Shown in pieces: positions 19,737 through 28,324 of a stretch of DNA of 64,000 nucleotides. Under the pieces are notes generated by a model. That model was not told the DNA's origin and searched no databases. It was given only the letters and a program-made list of their open reading frames with translations. Numbering within the stretch: position 1 is the first letter of the stretch; each line of letters starts with the position of its first letter. Source of the stretch: Burkholderia sp. Leaf177 (GTDB taxonomy: Bacteria; Pseudomonadota; Gammaproteobacteria; Burkholderiales; Burkholderiaceae); the NCBI RefSeq assembly GCF_001424345.1, contig NZ_LMPF01000026.1, positions 192,204 through 256,203 of the forward strand, in the 5' to 3' direction. The position numbers and the translations under genes are program-made.

Positions 19737-20165
19737 GGTTAGAAGGCATCTCGCGATTTGGGCTCGCTCTGGCGATTGATGGTGCGTGCCCAAATTGCGT
19801 ATTGCTGCAGAGGTTGTGTATGGTCTAACCGGGATTTCTGAGTGGCTGATGGACTTATGACACGGTTGCGGATTAGCGCCCGTTAAAAGCCCCGAATAGC
19901 TGCACGATCTTCGTCATACCACCTTTCGTCCATGCACAATAGTTACCGAAGGGCCGCGTTTGTGCGGTAACCCGTCCAATCACCGCCGTGGACGGCACCC
20001 GGTAAAAGGAAAATGCACGCTGTGGTCCGCTGTATTTTTAGCTAACAATGTTTGGGCTTAACAGCAGCGGTATAGCTGGGTACTTTTTTAAAACTTGTAT
20101 ACGCGCAAAGACCCAAAGAACATTGTATGCCGAAGCGCCCTCATACTTAATATTGGTGACGTGTT
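19737..20165. other. Intergenic region at the left edge of the AT-rich island
   Basis: No complete gene. Base composition falls sharply near 20040. The minus strand between 20037 and 19873 holds an open frame with protein-like composition (next entry). I see no direct repeat, tRNA end or integrase marking the junction. Confidence 0.6.
19873..20037 (-). other. Unidentified 54-codon open frame, possibly a dispersed repeat or gene remnant
   Basis: The minus strand is open from 20037 to the TAA at 19873-19875, with GTG at 19998 as the only early start. The translation contains RVPSTAVIGRVTAQTRPFGN and ends KIVQLFGAFNGR. No ribosome site is apparent. Composition resembles the host and not the AT-rich island beside it. 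It might be a Burkholderia dispersed element instead of a gene; I cannot test that here. Confidence 0.25.
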
Positions 20166-20993
20166 TTGAATGCTATTTTTGTTGCGGGAATAGGTCCGCT
20201 AGTTACATACTTTCTCCCTATTCTTGGCCTTATTGCTGTAGCTGGCTACGCGATCTTTCGCTTAAATTCCACACAGATCATTCGAGAAAAAGTGTGGAGT
20301 TCATTTATTGGAGACAAAGACTTTAGCGATGTGAGACTTAAATCGTTTTCATACGAGCAGCTCGACTTGGCGCGCTTTCGCGTGGTTTACGGTGTACCAG
20401 CCCAGTCTATCAATGATTTACATCGTCTACTGGCTTGGATGGATCGAAACCAAATCAGTCCTATAGACCTTATGCACGCTCGCAAATGGATTGACCCATC
20501 CAAAGAAGAACCGTTGCAATGCCCGAGTAAAAAACTAATTTGGAGGCAATTCGGTGTTTTCTTCGTGTCAATTATCTGCTTTACCGTACTCACAACCACA
20601 TTCACCGCCAAAACGACGCTTTTTAAAATGAAGGTGTCTGAGGTATGGTTTTCAAGTAACGGAAGCAGCGTGGATGCCATTTGGGGACGCTGGAAAATCA
20701 ATTCCGAATCCTGTATGAAGCGCACACTTCCAGGTGCTAGCGTATCCAAGATGACTGACGCGGAGACGTTAGCGATCTGCGACGGCCTAGCTAATGGAAA
20801 GCTTGAGGCGGTGACTATTGACGCAATAGAGCAACAGCGCACAGTCCTCGGAACTATTGCGGTACTGACCTTCTTAGCCGCGTTAAAGCTCCTGCACCGC
20901 GTGATTGCCGCTTTGCGAGCACGCGAATTGATCGACCAGTTACGGTCTAAAGAGAATGCGCCGTGCAAACTAGCAACGTGCGTGAAAAATTAA
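20166..20993 (+). CDS. Unknown membrane protein in the AT-rich island
   Basis: 275 residues from TTG 20166; GGTGA 6 bp upstream supports this start, and a stop lies just before. Three likely membrane helices: ~8-30 (PLVTYFLPILGLIAVAGYAIF), ~127-150 (FGVFFVSIICFTVLTTTFT) and ~226-245 (LGTIAVLTFLAALKLL). Between the first two lies a soluble ~95-residue segment (RFRVVYGVPAQSINDL, LAWMDRNQISP). Between the second and third is another ~70-residue segment with two Cys. I do not recognise the family. It converges on the reverse transcriptase gene with 165 bp between stops. A membrane effector beside a defence-type RT is an attractive but untested idea. Confidence 0.65.
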   Translation: MNAIFVAGIGPLVTYFLPILGLIAVAGYAIFRLNSTQIIREKVWSSFIGDKDFSDVRLKSFSYEQLDLARFRVVYGVPAQSINDLHRLLAWMDRNQISPIDLMHARKWIDPSKEEPLQCPSKKLIWRQFGVFFVSIICFTVLTTTFTAKTTLFKMKVSEVWFSSNGSSVDAIWGRWKINSESCMKRTLPGASVSKMTDAETLAICDGLANGKLEAVTIDAIEQQRTVLGTIAVLTFLAALKLLHRVIAALRARELIDQLRSKENAPCKLATCVKN

Positions 20994-21015
20994 CGCTGTC
21001 ATCCGTAAAATCTGA

Positions 21016-21064
21016 GCCTGCGCAGGCCTTAATGCGTTAGAGAAAGAAGGCTCCTTAAGGAGCC
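21016..21064. repeat. Two perfect palindromes between the convergent island genes
   Basis: GCCTGCGCAGGC at 21016-21027 and GGCTCCTTAAGGAGCC at 21049-21064 are perfect inverted repeats of 12 and 16 bp, 21 bp apart. Neither has a T-run, so they are not ordinary Rho-independent terminators. They could end both convergent transcripts or belong to a structured RNA. Confidence 0.6.
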
Positions 21065-21158
21065 CGCGGAGGTTTGAACACAAAAGTCTGCCATGCATAA
21101 AGATCGTCGTTTTCAGGTCTACGTTGCTGGACAATCCATCGGAACAGTTAGTCTGCTA

Positions 21159-22730
21159 TTACGCTCGGCCGCGTATAAGGTCGTCGGCCATTTTCGTGGC
21201 TAAAAAGTCCGTCTGCAGCATGGGCTTAATTGCGCGGCCCCAAGCTTTTCTTTCCTCTCCTGGCAGTGCAACCGAAGCACTAATTATTCTTCGCTTTTCC
21301 CATTCATCACACCGATCGAACCACTCTCGGATTGTCCTGAATTCTTCCCGGGTCAAATGTCCTGTTAACCCTTCAAGGGCGATCATTGAAGGGTAAGTTA
21401 CGCTATCCTTGTTTGGGGTTTTTATTATGTGAATAAGAGCCGTTTTTTTGAAAAATCCGTCACTAGACAGAAGCTTCGCTAACGTTGCCTGATGCCATTC
21501 TAACGACCCAAATCCATCCGATAAAACCATTTTCGCGTAGTGTTCCGTAATTACCGTTCTGTTTTCCTGCGGGATAACCTCACTATTTTTTAAAAGCATA
21601 TCAACGAAGTAATCTAGCGAATATAGATATTCTCCGCACAGTATTGCTACTTTTTCTAATAATGAAAATTGTTGCTGAACTAAGCAAGCAATTATTAATT
21701 TTTGAATTCCAGAAAATTCGGGAATTCCTTGAGTTTTGAGCGATTGGATCTCGTTATTTATATCAATTCCTATAAAAGCATCATACTTTTCGCTGGCGGG
21801 CATAATGAAAGTCCGTGCAATGCGATTGTAGCCACCAGTAAGTTTGGTAACTTTTTTTATAACGGAATCCGCGGTGTCTTCTGCAGGTACGAGTAGCGCG
21901 TCGTCATTTTTCGAAGATAAATATAGTTTTGTCTTTCCTGTATTCAACATCAAACCGTCCCTAAACAACCGTGTCGTCAGCAAGTTCATCCAGCGCTGAG
22001 CAGTGACAAGGTTTGGCGCAAAAATTCTAAAATCATCGACATAACGTACGAACCGTACCCCTTCGTCTATCAGATATCGATCAACGTCGATTAAAGCGGC
22101 CTCGGAAATAATTCTACTTGCCGTGTTGCCGATTGGAATTCCATAGCTGTCTTTTTTGGACCAAAGTAATAACAGGTTATTTATGGATTCTACAATCTGT
22201 CCATCTACGCCGATGTCAGTCAACGTAGATTGAATTCGATGGATATTAATCCTGTCGTAGAAGGCTGCGATATCGCATTGAACTACGTAGGTGCAGCTGT
22301 CATCGTTTGCTAACTCTTTGACACGTTCACGCCAGTCTCCATAACCAATATTTTTATCGAAGAGTGCTCCGTCCTTTGGAGCAAACCTTGAGGAATATAC
22401 AATCTTCTCCGCAATGGGGACTCTTGCTGCCTCAATCTGCTCGGCGGCCAGTAGGACAATGGATGTGTACTTTGCTAAGCAAAGTGGGTCGATTATGGCG
22501 GCCTTTCGATAATCGAATACATAACGGTTTTTAGGCGTTAAAATGTACTGAATAGGCTTAAAACCCATGTCAAGTATATTTCCCTTTCGAACCTTCGAAC
22601 GCACTTCAGCTATTAAGTCATGTTTGTGCGTCTTTATCAATACCGTCTCTAGAGTTTCCTTTGTAATATCGCTAGGACCGTGAGTCGCTAAATGCTCAAC
22701 GCTGAGGATGCAAGCAGTATCCAAATTCAT
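21159..22730 (-). CDS. Reverse transcriptase of the Abi/unknown-group (defence-associated) type
   Basis: 523 residues. RT motifs are visible in order: VVQCDIAAFYDRINIHRI (motif A, near residue 150), GIPIGNTASRIISEAAL (motif B region, ~200), FVRYVDDFRIF (motif C with catalytic YVDD, ~227) and GLMLNTGKTKLYL (~257). The GIPIG-SR-E pattern, in place of the PQG of retrons and group II introns, and the ~230-residue mostly helical C-terminal extension resemble the UG/Abi reverse transcriptases that act in phage defence. No maturase, En or HNH domain is seen. Starts at ATG 22730; codon use is AT-rich. The exact UG/DRT class needs a phylogeny. Function in defence is inferred from family resemblance and the island setting. 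Confidence 0.85.
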   Translation of the reverse strand: MNLDTACILSVEHLATHGPSDITKETLETVLIKTHKHDLIAEVRSKVRKGNILDMGFKPIQYILTPKNRYVFDYRKAAIIDPLCLAKYTSIVLLAAEQIEAARVPIAEKIVYSSRFAPKDGALFDKNIGYGDWRERVKELANDDSCTYVVQCDIAAFYDRINIHRIQSTLTDIGVDGQIVESINNLLLLWSKKDSYGIPIGNTASRIISEAALIDVDRYLIDEGVRFVRYVDDFRIFAPNLVTAQRWMNLLTTRLFRDGLMLNTGKTKLYLSSKNDDALLVPAEDTADSVIKKVTKLTGGYNRIARTFIMPASEKYDAFIGIDINNEIQSLKTQGIPEFSGIQKLIIACLVQQQFSLLEKVAILCGEYLYSLDYFVDMLLKNSEVIPQENRTVITEHYAKMVLSDGFGSLEWHQATLAKLLSSDGFFKKTALIHIIKTPNKDSVTYPSMIALEGLTGHLTREEFRTIREWFDRCDEWEKRRIISASVALPGEERKAWGRAIKPMLQTDFLATKMADDLIRGRA

Positions 22731-23255
22731 AGTTTACTCAAAAAATAAATAACAATTATAGGCAGGTCAAAAAATTACGAGCGACCGTGGGTTCCAGAAT
22801 ACGGAACGAGCACCAAAAATAGAATCATCGAAGCTGACATCAAGAGTTTGGTGGGGCTAGACCAAATACTTGTTGCCATGACTATTTTTTTCACGAATTG
22901 CCTAAAAATACGTTGGACATTGATTGATAACCCACCAATTTCGACAAAATTCACGAATCCGCGTAGGCACGAGGTTAATACAGAGTTTTTGAAAAATTGT
23001 GTGGAATCGGATGCGTTATGGGAGACTCTTATCGGGCTTGAGCACCTAGGCGTGGCCAAGTCAGCAGGCTAGTACAATTAAGTAACGAAACGTGTTGACG
23101 ATTTCAGCGTCTCGAACTGAGTGCGGTACGCTCATTTTCGAATTGTCTTCGATCCTTCCACCGTCCTAACCTGTGGCAACGATGATTTCGCAATTAGTGC
23201 TGGGTTGTGTTGCTGCTCTGTTTGATGATCAGATGCAAGGAAGTGGGGTAGGTCC
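22731..23255. other. Region upstream of the reverse transcriptase with no clear gene; candidate non-coding RNA site
   Basis: A TATAAT on the minus strand (plus 22755-22760) lies about 25 bp before the RT start. Farther up, overlapping frames exist on both strands: plus 22848-23072, which stays open back to a stop near 22750, and minus 22775-23059. Both need TTG starts and lack a ribosome site, and neither is convincing. Several defence RTs use a template RNA encoded just upstream, which is why this stretch matters. I see no decisive hairpin by eye. Confidence 0.5.
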
Positions 23256-24047
23256 TCAAACCCCCCGCAACATCCCCCCATCGACAAAATAAGTAGACCC
23301 CACGCTATAACTCGCCTTCTCCGAACAAAGAAACACCACAAACCCCGCCAGTTCCTCCGCCGATGCAAACCTTCGAATAGGCGCATGCTCATCCGCAACT
23401 TGCTGCAGATGTCCCTCCCAATCCCCACCCGAATCCTGCGTCAACTGCTTCGCGGTTTTCACCCAATCCGGCGTCAGCACAAGCCCCGGATTAATCGTGT
23501 TCACGCGAATGTTGTCTTTAATAAACTCGTTCGCCATGTTTTTCGAAAGCATCATCAGCGCCGCTTTCGTCACGTTATAAATCGGCTCATACCCAAGCGG
23601 TTGGCTCGCGCAAATCGATGCGTTGTTCAGAATCGCGCCACCGCCGCGCGCTTTCATCATCGGCACCAGGCCGCGTGCCAGACGCACCGCCGCCATCACA
23701 TGCAGGTCCCAATACGCGGTCCACTTTTCATCGGGCGCGTCCATGATGGTCTCGTTGCTGCCCGTGCCCGCGTTATTGAACAGAATATCCGCGCCACCAA
23801 AACTGTCTCTGGCCGCGGCGACCAGCTTATCCACGCCCGCAGCAGTCGCCACATCGCAGGAAACACCTACCGCCTTGACGCCGAACTTCTTGGCGATGCC
23901 CTCAGCAGCGTCCGTTAGCCGTTCTTCATTGCGCGCTGCTAACAACAGGTCCGTTCCTTCCGCCGCGAACGCCTCCGCCACCGCGAGGCCGATACCCACG
24001 CTAGCGCCCGTCAACACAGCCACTTTCCCGCGCAAATTCAAATCCAT
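23256..24047 (-). CDS. Short-chain dehydrogenase/reductase
   Basis: 263 residues, classical SDR. Cofactor motif TGASVGIG near residue 14, NNAG at ~90, catalytic Ser (NNASICAS), Tyr and Lys in YNVTK, and a C-terminal VDGG motif. GGAGA precedes the ATG. The basic residues after the glycine-rich loop (AARNEERL) suggest NADP(H). Substrate is not evident. It lies 63 bp downstream of the dihydroxyacetone kinase stop on the same strand, so the two may be co-transcribed and the reductase may act on a triose or related ketone; that is inference only. Confidence 0.85.
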   Translation of the reverse strand: MDLNLRGKVAVLTGASVGIGLAVAEAFAAEGTDLLLAARNEERLTDAAEGIAKKFGVKAVGVSCDVATAAGVDKLVAAARDSFGGADILFNNAGTGSNETIMDAPDEKWTAYWDLHVMAAVRLARGLVPMMKARGGGAILNNASICASQPLGYEPIYNVTKAALMMLSKNMANEFIKDNIRVNTINPGLVLTPDWVKTAKQLTQDSGGDWEGHLQQVADEHAPIRRFASAEELAGFVVFLCSEKASYSVGSTYFVDGGMLRGV

Positions 24048-24110
24048 TTTCTTCGTCTCCGTTATTAATAAATAAAGCCAAGACCTAAGCTAATTGAAAC
24101 CAAAAATCGA

Positions 24111-25814
24111 TCAACCTCGCAAAGTCGATTCGATAGCGCCAAGCCAAAGCGCAACCGCATGCGCGCCAGGATCGGCGAAACCTAACGCTCGATCGCCGAC
24201 GTAACTCGATCGTCCAAGCCGTGGATGCATGTGTGCAGTAGCTTCGGCGCCTTGCGTGGCGGCACTGACGGATGCCTTCAATCCATCGATAACACTCGCG
24301 CCTTTATCAAGCGCTGCGTCCAGCGCGGCCGCAGCAGGATGCAACGCATCGACCATCGTCCGGTTGCCTGGTTGCGCGCCGCCCAAATCCATCACGCCTG
24401 CAACGGCGGCGGTGAATGCCTTCGACCAGGCTTTCGCATCGGGCTCATGCGCTTCATCCAACGCCGCAGCCGCGCGCAACAACATCACCGCATACAGCGG
24501 CCCGGATGTTCCGCCAACAACGCGTCGTATGGTCGCCGACATGGTCCGCAGCACGTCGGCTGGCGCGGTCTCGGCGGGATACGTATCGACCTCCTTAAGG
24601 ATGCTGTGCGCCGCGCGCGACATGCTGATGCCAAGATCGCCGTCGCCCACGCGCTGATCCATCTCGGTCAACTCGGGTTCGGCTTCGAGCAGGCGAGCGC
24701 ACACGGCTTCGATAACCCGTCTCAACGCCGACTCACGCGCTAGCCGCGCGCCACTCGCAACCACGGGCGCGGCGGGCGCCTGCTTGACGGACGCCAGTGC
24801 AACGCGTCCGCTCAACGCAGGCCATGCGCTCGTGGTTGCGGTGGCATCGAGCCGGGCTAGCCGTTGATCGTCGACTCGCATTAACGTAAGCGATACACCC
24901 GCCATTTCCAGCGCGCTCAGGAAGGTGCCGGACCACGCGCGTTCCACGGTTATATGCCTTGCAGCAAGGGTCCGAAGCGCCGATCCGGCAACGATGCTCA
25001 ACTCACTCGATGGCGTGCCGCCCAAATTGTTTACGAGCAACGCAACTCGATCGCCGGACCTGAGCTTCAGGTCGTCTGTGATCTTCGCAAGCAAGCGCTC
25101 GACAATGGCATCGGCGGAAACAAGCGCGCCGCGCTCTACGCCGGGTTCGCCGTGAATGCCGAGGCCCCATTCAATTTCATCGTCGGCGAGCGTGAAGCCG
25201 GGCTTGCCTGCTGCGGGCACGGTGCACGGCGTGAGCGCCACGCCCATGGTGCCGAGCGATGCCGCCACGTCCCGCGCCGCTTGCGCGACTTCGCTCAACG
25301 GCAATCCTTCCGCCGCTGCCGCGCCCGCTATCTTGTGAACGAATACGGTGCCGGCTAAACCGCGCCGGCCGGCATGTTCGCCACTTGCGGATAACGCGAC
25401 GTCATCGGCGACGATCACCATTTCGACCGCGATGCCTTCAGCACGCGCAATCTCCGCAGCAAGTCCGAAATTGAAGCGATCGCCGGTGTAGTTCTTCACG
25501 ATAAGCAACACGCCCGCAGGACCGGCGACGGCGCGAATGGCGTCGAGCACGGCGTCGGTGGAAGGCGATGTAAACACTTCGCCGGCCACCGCCGCGCTAA
25601 GCATTCCCGGTCCCACATAACCGCCGTGCGCAGGTTCGTGCCCCGAACCGCCGCCGGATATCAGCGCGACTTCGCCGCGCGCAGCGGCGGCTTCCGCATC
25701 GGCTCGCACAATGATCGTGCTGCCTTGCAACAACGACAGACCAGGATTGAACGCAGCGAGTCCATCCAGCATTTCGGGCACGACGGCGGAGACATCGTTG
25801 ATGAGCTTTTTCAT
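24111..25814 (-). CDS. Fused dihydroxyacetone kinase (DhaK-DhaL, ATP-dependent)
   Basis: 567 residues from ATG 25814 (AGGAAAGA upstream); the frame is open further but without signal. Residues 1-330 are the DhaK domain, with GGGSGHEPAHGGYVG and the substrate-binding His in GLGIHGEPG. Residues ~360-567 are the DhaL nucleotide domain with MDQRVGDGDLGISM, whose Asp residues bind Mg-ADP. The single-chain layout is that of ATP-dependent glycerone kinases. No DhaM or other PTS part is nearby, so ATP is the likely donor. It phosphorylates dihydroxyacetone to DHAP. The downstream SDR may belong to the same unit. Confidence 0.92.
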   Translation of the reverse strand: MKKLINDVSAVVPEMLDGLAAFNPGLSLLQGSTIIVRADAEAAAARGEVALISGGGSGHEPAHGGYVGPGMLSAAVAGEVFTSPSTDAVLDAIRAVAGPAGVLLIVKNYTGDRFNFGLAAEIARAEGIAVEMVIVADDVALSASGEHAGRRGLAGTVFVHKIAGAAAAEGLPLSEVAQAARDVAASLGTMGVALTPCTVPAAGKPGFTLADDEIEWGLGIHGEPGVERGALVSADAIVERLLAKITDDLKLRSGDRVALLVNNLGGTPSSELSIVAGSALRTLAARHITVERAWSGTFLSALEMAGVSLTLMRVDDQRLARLDATATTSAWPALSGRVALASVKQAPAAPVVASGARLARESALRRVIEAVCARLLEAEPELTEMDQRVGDGDLGISMSRAAHSILKEVDTYPAETAPADVLRTMSATIRRVVGGTSGPLYAVMLLRAAAALDEAHEPDAKAWSKAFTAAVAGVMDLGGAQPGNRTMVDALHPAAAALDAALDKGASVIDGLKASVSAATQGAEATAHMHPRLGRSSYVGDRALGFADPGAHAVALWLGAIESTLRG

Positions 25815-26175
25815 TTCCGATTCTTTCCTTGAAAGCCGCGAACCTGCGGCAGAAGCACGTGACTGTCGTACTACATGTTGCATTACATGATAAGGCAGCA
25901 TGCGCTTCGTGCTTTTGCTTTGCGCCAAGTGATCATCGAATTTCACCGTACTACGCGCTTAAGTCCTCGGCGCCATATAGAAAGCATTTTGATTATTCGT
26001 TTGAGCCGATGAGTGTATTCGTCGCCACCTACTATTTCCCGCGATTCACCGCGCCTATAGTCACCTCAACCCCGCGCAACCAATGTCAAAGGTCGCGGGA
26101 AAAGCTAATCCTTAGCGACCGAGCAAAGCCTGGAGCGGGCTGGTTCGGTCAACACACTTAAGCGTAAGGACTGAC
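25815..26175. other. Divergent intergenic region between dihydroxyacetone kinase and SDR genes
   Basis: 361 bp with no supported gene. It should contain promoters for both genes. I see no clear operator, RNA element or repeat. Confidence 0.55.
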
Positions 26176-26925
26176 ATGACAAAGCTATTAGGAAAGGTCG
26201 CCGTAATCACGGGCGGAAACAGCGGAATGGGTTTGGCAACGGCGCAACTCTTCGCTAAGGAAGGTGCGAAGGTCGTCATCACGGGACGCCGCCAGAAGGA
26301 GCTCGATGCAGCAGTGGAAAGCATCGGTGCAAATGCAGAAGGCGTGCTGGGCGATGTCTCCAAGCTCTCGGATCTGGACAAACTGCACGACCACGTGAAA
26401 GCGAAATACGGCCGCGTGGATGTGATTTTTGCGAACGCCGGTTTGGGTTCGCTTGCTCCAATCGATCAGGTCACGGAAGCACAATTCGATGAAACCTTTA
26501 ACGTCAATGTGAAGGGCGCTTACTTCACGGTGCAGAAGCTGCTTCCGCTGGTGCCGGACGGCGGATCGATCATCTTGAACGCATCGATTGCATCGTCTAA
26601 AGGCATGGAAGCGTTCAGCGTTTATTCGGCCACTAAAGCTGCGGTACGTTCGCTGGCACGTACGTTGACGACGGATCTGAAGGCACGCAAGATCCGCGTG
26701 AATGCGATCAGCCCGGGTCCTATCGATACACCGATCTTCGGCAAGACCGGCTTGACCGACGAGCAAATTGAAGGCTTCAAGTCAGGGATTACTTCGCAGG
26801 TGCCGCTAGGCCGTATTGGTCTCTCGGAAGAAATCGCCAAGCCGGCTTTGTTCCTTGCATCCGACGATAGCAGCTATATCTCGGGCATCGAACTCACGGT
26901 CGATGGCGGTATGGCATCAATCTAA
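26176..26925 (+). CDS. Short-chain dehydrogenase/reductase (glucose 1-dehydrogenase-like)
   Basis: 249 residues. SDR motifs: TGGNSGMG near residue 13, NAG at ~87 (ANAGLGS), catalytic NASIAS and YSATK, PGPIDTP, and VDGGMASI at the end. TGRR after the first beta-strand suggests NADP(H). Homologues with this pattern are often labelled glucose 1-dehydrogenase or 3-oxoacyl-ACP reductase on weak grounds, so the substrate is open. It is followed by a strong terminator, so it is probably monocistronic. Confidence 0.85.
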   Translation: MTKLLGKVAVITGGNSGMGLATAQLFAKEGAKVVITGRRQKELDAAVESIGANAEGVLGDVSKLSDLDKLHDHVKAKYGRVDVIFANAGLGSLAPIDQVTEAQFDETFNVNVKGAYFTVQKLLPLVPDGGSIILNASIASSKGMEAFSVYSATKAAVRSLARTLTTDLKARKIRVNAISPGPIDTPIFGKTGLTDEQIEGFKSGITSQVPLGRIGLSEEIAKPALFLASDDSSYISGIELTVDGGMASI

Positions 26926-26950
26926 ACGTAAGTGCGCAAGCGGCATTCTG

Positions 26951-26984
26951 GCGGCATCGGCTTTAGTCAGCGATGCCGCTTTTT
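26951..26984 (+). terminator. Rho-independent terminator after the SDR gene
   Basis: GCGGCATCG (26951-26959) pairs perfectly with CGATGCCGC (26971-26979), followed by TTTTT (26980-26984). It lies between convergent genes ending at 26925 and 26995. Confidence 0.85.
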
Positions 26985-26994
26985 GCATTTGCAC

Positions 26995-28221
26995 TTAGAT
27001 TACCTTAGCCGTTGTTCGACGGAATGGCGCGCTTGAAATATGGACCGCGCGTCCGGCAAAAAGTCCAAGCAACGCCATGACCAGACACAGCACTACGCAA
27101 ATCGCTAGCGCCACGTTCCAGTTTCCCGATGCGTCGTGCAAGCGTCCGACAAGCGGCGGACCCGCGGCCGCAAGCAAATACCCTACACATTGGCTCATTC
27201 CAGATAACGCTGCGGCCTGATGCGAATTGCTTGCGCGCAAGCTTGCAAAAGAAAGGCCAAGAATGATCGTCGCGCCTGCGCCAAGGCCAAACAAAATAAT
27301 CCACACCATTGCAAACGATGGTGCCAAAAGCAGTCCAAGCAAACCGAGCGCGCTAGTGATGGACGCTAAAAACGCAATCATGCGCTGATCCTTCATCTTC
27401 CTCACAATAGGCAATAACAGCAGGCCGGGAACGGCTGTCGCAAGTTGCAGAACACCGTGCAATGAGCCGGCTTTATCGGCGGAAAAACCGGCATCGTGAA
27501 GAATGGCTGGAAGCCAGCTGACAGCGACGTAATAGACGAACGAATTCAGCCCAAGGAACAACGTCACTTGCCAAGCGAGTGCGGAGCGCCACACGTCGCC
27601 GCCGTGAGGAGGCGTAGCCGTGTCTCTTGAGGGCGATGTGCGGCTGCCGAGTTGCGGAAGCCATATCAACGCAGTGACGATTGGCACCACGATAAACGCG
27701 CCAATGACGAGCCGCCAATCCGAATTGAAAACGCGCGCAAGCGGAATGGCGATGACCGATGCGATCGCTGCGCCAACGCCCATCGTGAGTGCGTAAGCGG
27801 AGGTGAGGGTAGCGGTTCTATCGGAGAAATCGCGCTTGAGCAAACTCGGCAGCAGCACGTTGCCTAAGGCAATCCCTCCGCCGATGACCGCCGTGCCAAG
27901 GTACAAGCACCACACGGTTCCAGTGGAACGCACGGCAATGCCCACGCCGATCAAAACCAGCGCCGCGAACAACGAACGTTCAAGCCCGTATTCGCGAGCG
28001 ACGCGTGCCGCGAACGGCGAAACTATCGCGAAGGCGAGCAAGGGCAGGGTGATCAGCATGCCTGCTTCGGTGGTCGTCAAGCCAGCGTTCGCGCGAATCA
28101 TTCCGAGCAACGGCGCAACGCCGGTAAAAGGCGCACGCAAATTTGCGGCGATCAACAAAATGCCGCTCACCAGCAAGGCCGGTCGCGCCACGTTTGGCAC
28201 TGGACTGGTTTGAGAATTCAC
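26995..28221 (-). CDS. CynX/NimT-family MFS exporter
   Basis: 408 residues, about 12 hydrophobic helices. The N-terminal ILLIAANLRAPFTGVAPLLG segment is the signature of the CynX/NimT branch of the MFS (cyanate transporter CynX, 2-nitroimidazole exporter NimT). It is divergent from an AraC/cupin regulator at 28325, the same arrangement as nimT-nimR in E. coli, so an efflux pump controlled by its neighbour is the best reading. The native substrate is unknown. Confidence 0.85.
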   Translation of the reverse strand: MNSQTSPVPNVARPALLVSGILLIAANLRAPFTGVAPLLGMIRANAGLTTTEAGMLITLPLLAFAIVSPFAARVAREYGLERSLFAALVLIGVGIAVRSTGTVWCLYLGTAVIGGGIALGNVLLPSLLKRDFSDRTATLTSAYALTMGVGAAIASVIAIPLARVFNSDWRLVIGAFIVVPIVTALIWLPQLGSRTSPSRDTATPPHGGDVWRSALAWQVTLFLGLNSFVYYVAVSWLPAILHDAGFSADKAGSLHGVLQLATAVPGLLLLPIVRKMKDQRMIAFLASITSALGLLGLLLAPSFAMVWIILFGLGAGATIILGLSFASLRASNSHQAAALSGMSQCVGYLLAAAGPPLVGRLHDASGNWNVALAICVVLCLVMALLGLFAGRAVHISSAPFRRTTAKVI

Positions 28222-28324
28222 GATGAATAAGATCCGACATTAACAAGCTCTAAGACTAAGCATTGGACGCCGTTACGAATCTGGAGATAATGACAAAATA
28301 GTTCTAAATACGGTCAAAGACGCC

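Larger units (their letters stand above)
20040..23250. mobile_element. AT-rich genomic island carrying a reverse transcriptase and a membrane protein
   Basis: Between icd and the SDR gene the base composition changes abruptly: long AT-rich runs and A/T-ending codons, unlike the GC-ending codons on both sides. Both genes inside are unlike typical housekeeping genes. No integrase, transposase or terminal repeat is seen, so the mode of entry is unknown. The limits are set by eye from composition. Confidence 0.6.

Noticed and set aside
17883-19793. 636-codon minus-strand frame opposite icd
   Set aside because: Composition-driven shadow of a highly expressed high-GC gene; no motif, and icd is certain.
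21159-22730. Reverse transcriptase as a group II intron or retron
   Set aside because: No maturase or endonuclease domain, no intron domain V/VI seen downstream, no PQG motif and no recognisable msr/msd; the GIPIG-type motif fits the UG/Abi group better.
22775-23059. 94-codon minus-strand frame upstream of the RT
   Set aside because: TTG start and overlap with the opposite frame; hydrophobic tail only, no support.
22848-23072. 74-codon plus-strand frame upstream of the RT
   Set aside because: TTG start, no ribosome site, no family; kept only as part of the unresolved region. It is not excluded that it is a real small gene.
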